The translations under genes and the position numbers were made by a program. The notes under the pieces were generated by a model that ran no database searches, was not told where the DNA came from, and was given only the letters and a program-made list of their open reading frames with translations. Below are positions 5,519 to 10,539 of a stretch of DNA of 10,539 nucleotides, piece by piece (position 1 is the first letter of the stretch; each line of letters begins with the position of its first letter). The DNA is from an uncultured Lachnospiraceae bacterium (lineage in GTDB: Bacteria; Bacillota; Clostridia; Lachnospirales; Lachnospiraceae), in assembly GCA_910589195.1 (NCBI GenBank), contig CAJUTC010000070.1, positions 1-10,539 on the forward strand. The letters run 5' to 3'.

Positions 5519-6697
5519 ATGACAGATTTTTTAGTAAAAAGGTTGATTCCGGATTATCGCAATACGGAAGATCCCACTGTGCGGATGCGGTATGGAATGC
5601 TGTCTGGTATTGTGGGAATTATCTGCAACCTGATTCTTTTTATTTCCAAACTGTCAGTGGGGATGCTGATAAACAGTATTTCGGTTATGGCAGACGGTTT
5701 TAATAACCTGTCAGATGGGGCATCTTCACTGATTGGGTTTATTGGTATGAAGATGGCTGGAAAACCGGCAGATGAGAATCATCCGTTTGGCCATGGGAGG
5801 ATTGAATATATTTCTGCTTTTGTGGTAGCATTTTTAGTAATTGAAGTAGGCTTTTCATTGCTTAAAAGCTCGGTTGGTAAAATTTTCCATCCAGAGGAGC
5901 TGAATTTTAACTATGTTTCTGTACTGATTCTTTTCATGTCTATTGGTATTAAGCTTTGGATGGGACTGTTTAACAAAAAGCTGGGAAATCGGATCCATTC
6001 TTCTGTAATGCTTGCGACATCGGCAGATTCTATGGGAGATGTGGCGGCCACAGCGGCCACCCTGCTTTCGATTTTGGTTTTCCGGTTTGCAGGAAAAAAT
6101 ATTGACGGGATTGTGGGGCTGGCAGTTTCAGCAGTAGTTATGATTGCGGGGGTTAATATTGCAAAGGATACGCTGAAACCACTGATTGGGGCGCCAATTG
6201 ATCCAAAACTGTATGAAGAGATCAATAATTTTGTAAAAAGTTTTGACGGAATTGTAGGGACCCATGATTTGATTATACATAATTATGGCCCTTCAAGAAG
6301 CATGGCTTCCATACATGCCGAAGTTCCAAGTGATGTGGACATTCGGAAGTCCCATGAGATAATCGATCTGATAGAACGGGAAGCGTTTCAGCGGTTTCAG
6401 ATGTCCCTGGTTATTCATATGGATCCCATTGAAACAAAAAATCAGCAGCTTTTATATTATAAGGAAATGCTTAAGGATGTGTTAATGGAAGTAGACTCTC
6501 GTCTGGTCTTCCATGACCTGCGCATGACAGAAGGAAGCCAGCAGATGAACCTGATATTTGATCTGGTAATTCCAAGAGATTACCAGCACAGCCAGTATGA
6601 TCTGGTGAAGGCGCAGATTGCAAAGGAAATCCAAAAACGGGATTCCAAGTGCTGCTGCGTGATCACAATGGAAAACAGCTATTGCGCAGAGCATTAA
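5519..6697 (+). CDS. Cation diffusion facilitator (CDF) exporter, probably for manganese
   Basis: A CDF transporter of 392 residues from the ATG at 5519. An in-frame ATG at 5507 gives 396, but GGAGG at 5509-5513 is 5 bases before 5519, which favours the later start. Residue numbers below count from 5507. TM2 carries MADGFNNLSDG with N66 and D70; TM5 carries TSADSMGDVA with D174 and D178. An N-x-x-x-D plus D-x-x-x-D transport site is that of the Mn-exporting CDFs such as pneumococcal MntE, whereas Zn members have His or Asp at these places. HPFGHGR at 92-98 is the usual loop motif. After the membrane domain the cytosolic dimerisation domain includes GTHDLIIHNYGPSRS. About 90 extra residues beyond the usual roughly 300 form a second region resembling that domain (MNLIFDLVIP, then CCCVITMENSY). 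CDFs exchange metal for protons at the cytoplasmic membrane. Metal specificity is inferred. Confidence 0.92.
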   Translation: MTDFLVKRLIPDYRNTEDPTVRMRYGMLSGIVGIICNLILFISKLSVGMLINSISVMADGFNNLSDGASSLIGFIGMKMAGKPADENHPFGHGRIEYISAFVVAFLVIEVGFSLLKSSVGKIFHPEELNFNYVSVLILFMSIGIKLWMGLFNKKLGNRIHSSVMLATSADSMGDVAATAATLLSILVFRFAGKNIDGIVGLAVSAVVMIAGVNIAKDTLKPLIGAPIDPKLYEEINNFVKSFDGIVGTHDLIIHNYGPSRSMASIHAEVPSDVDIRKSHEIIDLIEREAFQRFQMSLVIHMDPIETKNQQLLYYKEMLKDVLMEVDSRLVFHDLRMTEGSQQMNLIFDLVIPRDYQHSQYDLVKAQIAKEIQKRDSKCCCVITMENSYCAEH

Positions 6698-6730
6698 ATA
6701 TAGTTCGAAAATTTTTTAAAATCAATGCAA

Positions 6731-6758
6731 TAAGTTAAAAAAAATTTGCATTAACTTA
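6731..6758. promoter_or_regulatory. 8-bp inverted repeat upstream of the sigma-factor gene
   Basis: TAAGTTAA (6731-6738) and TTAACTTA (6751-6758) are perfect inverted repeats separated by 12 bases that include an A6 run. The element lies just ahead of the RBS AGGAAAGGA (6761-6769), so it may be an operator or a weak RNA hairpin in the leader. No clear ECF-type AAC/CGT promoter was found in this AT-rich gap of about 80 bp. Confidence 0.35.
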
Positions 6759-6779
6759 GTAGGAAAGGAATTCCATGGT

Positions 6780-7358
6780 ATGTTACATTTGGATACCTTC
6801 AGCATTCCAGATCCTCCTGACAGCGGCTTTGCGGTGGATGAAAAGCTGTTACTTCGGATTGCTACAGGAGATCAGGATGCCTTTCGGCAATTATATCAAA
6901 ATACAGATCGGACCATATACGGTTTCATTTTGTCAATTCTGAAAAATCCCCAGGATGCGGAAGAGGTGATGCAGGAAACCTATATCAAGGTTTGGACATC
7001 GGCATCCAGCTATCATGCCCAGGGAAAGCCTCTTGCTTGGATGTTTACCATAGCAAGGAATCTGTGCTATATGAAGTTCCGAGAGCAAAAACACCAGTCA
7101 GACGTAGGGCTGGATGAACTAAATGGCACAGAAACAGGTGAATTTTGCCCGCAGATTGAAAATGCGGCAGATAAAATGGTACTGAAAGCGGCTTTGGAAA
7201 CATTGAAAGAGGATGAGCGGCAGATTGTGCTGCTAAAAAATTCTTCCGGGTTAAAGCACAGGGAGATTGCGGATGGATTAGGAATGCCTTTGGCAACGGT
7301 ATTGTCAAAATATAACCGTGCCATGAAAAAATTGGAACAATATTTACGAGAGGAGTGA
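6780..7358 (+). CDS. ECF-type RNA polymerase sigma factor
   Basis: A 192-residue protein with only sigma regions 2 and 4, the mark of the extracytoplasmic-function class. Region 2 spans about residues 27-102: GDQDAFRQLYQ, then the conserved DAEEVMQETYIKVW at 59-72 (core binding and -10 recognition) and WMFTIARNLCYMKFREQK. Region 4 spans about 137-188: TLKEDERQIVLLKNSSGLKH and REIADGLGMPLATVLSKYNR, a helix-turn-helix for the -35 box. The start at 6780 follows AGGAAAGGA by about 10 bases; the N-terminal 20 residues are unstructured. The gene overlaps or abuts the next one, an RsgI-like membrane anti-sigma factor, which should hold it inactive until an outside signal arrives. ECF factors usually activate their own operon, but I could not identify such a promoter here. 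Confidence 0.93.
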   Translation: MLHLDTFSIPDPPDSGFAVDEKLLLRIATGDQDAFRQLYQNTDRTIYGFILSILKNPQDAEEVMQETYIKVWTSASSYHAQGKPLAWMFTIARNLCYMKFREQKHQSDVGLDELNGTETGEFCPQIENAADKMVLKAALETLKEDERQIVLLKNSSGLKHREIADGLGMPLATVLSKYNRAMKKLEQYLREE

Positions 7359-7363
7359 GGCAC

Positions 7364-9928
7364 GTGGAGCGGGAAGAAAAAATGAATATGGCTTTTACAC
7401 AGCAGGACATTGAGCGTCATCTGCAGTCTGCTTTGGCGGCCTCCACCCCGGATATCTGGCCGAAATTGGAAGCTGCTCTTAAGACAGGAGGTTTGACAGC
7501 AGAAGCGCTGCCGGATCAAAAGCCTGCTTTTCAGGGTTTTTTAGGGGAACTTCCGAAAACTAAGGCAAAAGCTGCAGGCTTTAAAAAGCTTCAAAAACTA
7601 GGGGTAGCCATGGCCGCTTGCCTTTGCTTGGCAGTAGCAGGCGGAAGCTATTATCATTACGCATATCTCCAGGTAGCTTCCCAGGTGGAAATCGACGTGA
7701 ATCCCAGTCTGCGGCTTTTTATAAACCGAAAAGAGCGGGTAATTAAAGCTCAGGCATTAAATGAAGATGGAGAAGGGCTGATTAATGGCAGCAGCTTAAA
7801 AGGCCAGACAGTTCAGGCCGCGGTGAATCAGGTGGTGGATTCATTAGTTGAGAAGGGATACTTGGAACGAGAAAGCGGAGAGCATGCGGTATTAGTGTCA
7901 GTATCTGGAACAGATACCAAAGCTGCGGAACAGATTAAAACAGCGGTAACGGCTGATATGGAAGCTGCCCTGGCCCAAAATGAAGTAAATGCAGTAGTTT
8001 TTGATCAGGTAATTCAGATTACGGAGGAATTGGAAGAGCTGGCGGAAACGTATCAGGTTTCTTTGGGAAAAGCGGAGTTTATTGGCCAGTTGGTTCAGGA
8101 AAACGTACCGCTAAATGAAAATCAGCAGGATTCGTATTCCAGGATGATGGGGCAGACCATGGAAGAGCTGACACAGGAGATCGATCAGAATTCCTATCAG
8201 ATTGGTTCCGGGGTCACCGTGATCAAGACCGATCCGATTGCGTCCACCAAAAGATCGGATGCTGAAAACGACAGAAACCAGGATTTAGAAGGAGGAAATT
8301 CTTCCCAGACGCTGCCCAAATGGTGGAATGATCCAGATAAAGAAATGGATTTAAAGAAAGAAGAGCAGGAAGAAGCGAAACCAGAAACTGAGTTGTCTGG
8401 GAAAAAGAGCCAAAGGGATGGAAGCGAGAATCCGGTAGACGGAAAGGATCCGGCGGATAACAAAGGAACAAACGCTCATACAAATTCAGTAAAAAGTGAG
8501 AAACCTGCAGATGGCCAGGAGCCGGAGGAGAGCAAAAAAACTGCGGATGGCCGTGGCCGGGAGCAGGAAGATAACAGAAGACTAGCGGATACAGAAGCGC
8601 CCACAGAAAATAAACAGCCAGAAACTGACAGGGAACCGGAATCAGACGGAAGCTCCATAGGCAGCAAAAGCACAGCTGGTGATGAAAAAGCCGCAGGTAA
8701 TGGAGCAGACGCAAAGAAAGACTCAGAAGAGGAAGTAGAGAATAGCTCTCTTGGGTCAAAACCAAACCAAGACAGCGAAAACCCGGACGAACCAGTGGTG
8801 CAGGCACAGGGAGAATTAGAGGAAATAAATGTACCTGCAGGCCAACCGCCTTCGAAAGTGGAAGAGGGAACTGGTGCTCAACCAGAACCAGAAACTGGGG
8901 ATGTCCCGGAGGAATTAAATCCTGGAAATGATTCAGAGGGATTAGGAACGGAAACGGCTCCGGAAGGATCCGAGCCTGGGGGTGTTTCTGAGGAATTGGG
9001 ATCTGGTAATGTAACAAAAGAAATGGAAGGTAAGGATGGAGAAACGGATTCGCGGCAAGAGGAAAGCCAGGCAGAACCGGATAGTATAGATGGAAACTCA
9101 TCTGCGCCAAAAGAAGAAACGATAGAAGAAACAATAGAAGAAACAGACTCTGCTTTGGATGAAGAAATTCCAACGGAACGTGATGGATTACCAGAGGAGG
9201 AAACAGTAGGAGAAAGTGAAGCCATCCTGCCAGAAGAAAAGGAAACTTTTCCGCAAGAGGAAACAGCCGGAAAAAGTGAATCGATTCTGCCGGAGGAAAG
9301 GGAAGTTTCTCCTGAAAAGGAAACCACAGGAGAAACAGGAGCTTCTTTTGGGGAGCAAACATTGAAACAAGAGCAGCCGCTGCCTGATAAGGAAACCTTA
9401 CAACAAGAGCAGCAAGAGCCGCCATCCAAGAAGGACGAAGTGTTAAAAGAAGATTTGCCGCTGCTAACGGGAAGCCAGAAGAAACGTTTCGATTCGGATG
9501 GATCTTCGGATAAAGGAGAAACGGATTTACCGGAAAAGGAAGCGGATAATCGGATTATCCGTACCCCGTCAGAGGAAATCGATACCTTTGAACCGGGAGA
9601 TATGGCAGGGGAGAGGCAGGAAGGCCTTACTACTACTAGCAACGGGACTACGATTATTTTTGAGGCAGTAGAAGAAAAGAAATGGAGAGAACCGGTGTAT
9701 GCGTCACAACTGCTTACCGGATCGGAACGAAGTCTTCTGCAGATGGGGCCAGGTATTTTTTCTGGTCTGATCTCAACAGAAAATCAGGAATTGCTGCTAC
9801 AGCTAGGCCCTGGCTTTCTCTATCTTTATGGAGATTCCATGATGGACTTGGAAGAGGCATATTTTCTGGGGATCCGCATTATGCCGCTGCAAGGCCGGAT
9901 CTACCCGATGGGAAAGATTGGAAAGTAA
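7364..9928 (+). CDS. Large RsgI-like transmembrane anti-sigma factor with acidic disordered ectodomain
   Basis: The frame can start at GTG 7355 (overlapping the sigma stop as GTGA), GTG 7364 or ATG 7382. AGGAG at 7351-7355 is 8 bases before 7364, the best-placed RBS. Residues below count from 7355 (857 in all). Residues 1-81 are cytosolic, with TPDIWPKLEAAL, and probably bind sigma. One transmembrane helix lies at about 82-104. Residues 108-285 resemble the RsgI middle domain: VASQVEIDVNPSLRLFINRK, LNEDGEGLI and LGKAEFIGQLVQEN. N116-P117 sits where RsgI proteins are cleaved autoproteolytically. Residues about 292-758 are Glu/Pro/Ser/Gly/Lys-rich low complexity with tandem repeats. Residues 759-857 look folded, with LLQMGPG and LLQLGPG 20 residues apart. 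In Bacillus subtilis RsgI the disordered ectodomain is needed to sense cell-wall defects; an analogous role is inferred here. The C-terminal domain is not recognised. Confidence 0.85.
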   Translation: MEREEKMNMAFTQQDIERHLQSALAASTPDIWPKLEAALKTGGLTAEALPDQKPAFQGFLGELPKTKAKAAGFKKLQKLGVAMAACLCLAVAGGSYYHYAYLQVASQVEIDVNPSLRLFINRKERVIKAQALNEDGEGLINGSSLKGQTVQAAVNQVVDSLVEKGYLERESGEHAVLVSVSGTDTKAAEQIKTAVTADMEAALAQNEVNAVVFDQVIQITEELEELAETYQVSLGKAEFIGQLVQENVPLNENQQDSYSRMMGQTMEELTQEIDQNSYQIGSGVTVIKTDPIASTKRSDAENDRNQDLEGGNSSQTLPKWWNDPDKEMDLKKEEQEEAKPETELSGKKSQRDGSENPVDGKDPADNKGTNAHTNSVKSEKPADGQEPEESKKTADGRGREQEDNRRLADTEAPTENKQPETDREPESDGSSIGSKSTAGDEKAAGNGADAKKDSEEEVENSSLGSKPNQDSENPDEPVVQAQGELEEINVPAGQPPSKVEEGTGAQPEPETGDVPEELNPGNDSEGLGTETAPEGSEPGGVSEELGSGNVTKEMEGKDGETDSRQEESQAEPDSIDGNSSAPKEETIEETIEETDSALDEEIPTERDGLPEEETVGESEAILPEEKETFPQEETAGKSESILPEEREVSPEKETTGETGASFGEQTLKQEQPLPDKETLQQEQQEPPSKKDEVLKEDLPLLTGSQKKRFDSDGSSDKGETDLPEKEADNRIIRTPSEEIDTFEPGDMAGERQEGLTTTSNGTTIIFEAVEEKKWREPVYASQLLTGSERSLLQMGPGIFSGLISTENQELLLQLGPGFLYLYGDSMMDLEEAYFLGIRIMPLQGRIYPMGKIGK
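9113..9148 (+). repeat. 12-bp tandem repeat inside the anti-sigma gene
   Basis: Three consecutive 12-bp units (9113-9124, 9125-9136, 9137-9148) of the pattern GAAGAAACNATA, the third ending in GAC, encode Glu-Glu-Thr-Ile, Glu-Glu-Thr-Ile and Glu-Glu-Thr-Asp. They lie in the disordered ectodomain and keep the reading frame, so copy-number change would alter length only. Confidence 0.8.
9191..9352 (+). repeat. 60-bp (20-residue) tandem repeat in the anti-sigma ectodomain
   Basis: Units at 9191-9250 and 9251-9310 encode PEEETVGESEAILPEEKETF and PQEETAGKSESILPEEREVS. A third, partial unit from 9311 starts PEKETTGETGASF and then diverges. They correspond to residues 613-666, counted from 7355. 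The unit length is a multiple of three, consistent with in-frame expansion by slippage or recombination. Confidence 0.85.
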
Positions 9929-9934
9929 ACCTTC

Positions 9935-10030
9935 ATGCGCCCGGATGCGGACGCTCCACCAATCATGAAAGTCTGGCGGGCGCATTTGGCATCCCTGAAT
10001 GCATGCCGCCTATTCGGCGGCGAACTTTCA
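9935..10030. other. GC-rich structured intergenic island
   Basis: Between the anti-sigma gene and the last gene lies a block visibly richer in GC than its surroundings. It has several perfect inverted repeats: ATGCGCCCG 9935-9943 with CGGGCGCAT 9977-9985; GGATGC 9943-9948 with GCATCC 9989-9994; GCCGCC 10005-10010 with GGCGGC 10016-10021; and TGAAAGT 9966-9972 with ACTTTCA 10024-10030. Some are mutually exclusive or pseudoknotted. No T tract follows, so it is not a standard terminator. It could be a structured leader RNA, a REP-like repeat, or a strong stop structure for the sigma operon. Confidence 0.5.
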
Positions 10031-10060
10031 AGTAAAGGAAAGCAGAGAAGGAAATAAGGT

Positions 10061-10120
10061 TTGAACGATAAGCGAGATGAAAAAATCCTGCAGCCAGAGA
10101 TGGCAGCAGGATTTTTTTGA
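10061..10120 (+). CDS. Short TTG-initiated ORF running into a terminator-like hairpin
   Basis: TTG at 10061 is 9 bases after GAAGG (10047-10051), within the purine-rich AGAAGGAAATAAGG. It opens a 19-codon frame, LNDKRDEKILQPEMAAGFF, ending at TGA 10118-10120. Residues 9-19 are encoded by the hairpin and T-run described below. Two readings are possible. It may be a leader peptide whose translation would prevent the hairpin from forming. Or it may be the true N-terminus of the following gene, which lies one base out of frame after the seven Ts. Confidence 0.3.
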   Translation: MNDKRDEKILQPEMAAGFF

Positions 10121-10539
10121 GTATTTGGTTCATTATAGGTCTATGGAACCGCTGCGTGGATTGGAAAAAGAGGATTTACAGCTTTGTAAAGATTTTATAA
10201 GCGATGCCATGGATTATTATGTGGTACGATGGGGAAGGAATTATTTAAGACACTTTGAACGGTATCATTTGCCAGATACGGAAAAGATACAGGCAATTAT
10301 AACCTCAATAGAGGTGTTGTCAAATTATTATGTAGAAAATTCTTTTACAGATGAAATGATTGTGGAAGATTTTCATGAGGAAACCGGAATGTCAAGAAAG
10401 GTATGCAGCCATTATGCGGAATTGATCGATACCTATTACCAGGATATAAAACTCAATTTGATTTTGGGACGAGTTAATACATTGGTAACAGTTCAGACAC
10501 CCCCTAAAAAATATGACGAAATTTTAGAGGCATACCATC
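10077..10539 (+). CDS. Unrecognised protein, 3' end outside the window
   Basis: An open frame runs from ATG 10077 to the window end without a stop (154 full codons). The first certain part begins near ATG 10143 (MEPLRGLEKEDLQLCKDFIS). It continues with AMDYYVVRWGRNYLRHFERY, a helical acidic/aromatic middle, ETGMSRKVCSHYAELIDTYY and VQTPPKKYDEILEAYH. I do not recognise the family. No signal peptide or membrane helix is visible, so a soluble helical protein is likely. The start is uncertain. The 10143 ATG has only a weak TAGGT upstream and sits 25 bases after a terminator-like T-run. The 10077 ATG has a poor RBS. The best RBS belongs to TTG 10061 in another frame. Three explanations are an attenuated gene, a homopolymer frameshift, or a hairpin that is simply coding. 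Confidence 0.6.
   Translation, partial: MKKSCSQRWQQDFFEYLVHYRSMEPLRGLEKEDLQLCKDFISDAMDYYVVRWGRNYLRHFERYHLPDTEKIQAIITSIEVLSNYYVENSFTDEMIVEDFHEETGMSRKVCSHYAELIDTYYQDIKLNLILGRVNTLVTVQTPPKKYDEILEAYH
10084..10118 (+). terminator. Terminator-like hairpin with seven Ts (or attenuator)
   Basis: AATCCTGC (10084-10091) pairs with GCAGGATT (10106-10113). After an A/A mismatch, GCC (10093-10095) pairs with GGC (10102-10104) around the AGAGAT loop. The seven Ts at 10112-10118 complete an intrinsic terminator for the sigma/anti-sigma operon. It lies only 25 bases before the ATG at 10143, leaving no room for a separate promoter, so read-through or attenuation is implied if that gene is expressed from there. 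Confidence 0.75.

Noticed and set aside
8223..9425. 400-codon ORF on the minus strand within the anti-sigma gene
   Set aside because: It is antisense to the purine-rich, Glu/Lys/Gly-coding ectodomain, which has few stop-generating triplets in the opposite frames. The product is Leu/Phe/Pro-rich low complexity with no family features or RBS.
8878..9642. 254-codon Ser-rich ORF on the minus strand
   Set aside because: Another shadow of the same biased coding region; its serine repeats are the complement of the Glu/Thr/Ser/Gly codons on the plus strand.
1..10539. CRISPR array, tRNA or rRNA genes, complete insertion sequence, phage genes
   Set aside because: No regularly spaced repeats, no cloverleaf with CCA-proximal stem, no rRNA segments and no transposase- or phage-like reading frames were seen on either strand.

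Overview
The window reads as chromosomal DNA of a Gram-positive, low-to-moderate GC bacterium, most likely a Clostridia member of the Lachnospiraceae type. Evidence: strong AGGAGG-type ribosome binding sites, a MarR/MATE pair like mepR-mepA, a GPH-symporter relic, a VanZ-like protein, a WYL regulator with a small zinc-ribbon protein, and an ECF sigma factor with an RsgI-like anti-sigma factor. Genus is inferred from general resemblance only; no rRNA or tRNA is present.

Layout. (1) Positions 1-1865 hold the 3' part of a MarR-type regulator gene, a 15-codon mini-ORF and a complete MATE efflux gene. Two identical 21-bp copies of an AT-rich sequence, each with a perfect 12-bp palindrome and each followed by an RBS, precede the mini-ORF and the efflux gene. 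(2) Positions about 1926-2831 are a gene graveyard: the C-terminal end of a sorbitol-dehydrogenase-like gene, then a GPH-type sugar symporter broken by two frameshifts and a nonsense codon. (3) Positions 2867-4382 hold a WYL-domain regulator, a dyad/promoter, a small zinc-ribbon gene, a strong bidirectional terminator and a convergent small XRE-type HTH gene. (4) Positions 4383-4901 have no convincing gene. They contain a 137-bp imperfect palindrome flanked by 11-bp near-identical direct repeats (MITE-like), some hairpins, and the promoter of the next gene. (5) Positions 4902-6697 encode a VanZ-like membrane protein ending in ten arginines and a CDF exporter with an Mn-type site signature. (6) Positions 6780-9928 encode an ECF sigma factor and a very long membrane anti-sigma factor. 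The latter has an RsgI-like module with an Asn-Pro site, about 470 acidic low-complexity residues and a small C-terminal folded segment. (7) Positions 9929-10539 hold a GC-rich structured intergenic island, a terminator-like hairpin with seven Ts, and an unrecognised gene running off the window, whose start is entangled with the hairpin.

How they work together. Region 1 is probably a drug-responsive efflux unit in which MarR represses itself and the pump. Region 6 is a transmembrane signalling unit: the anti-sigma would hold the sigma factor at the membrane and release it after an extracellular, probably cell-wall-related, stimulus. The strongest candidates for something new are region 6, the gene start at the poly-T hairpin, and the palindromic element in region 4.
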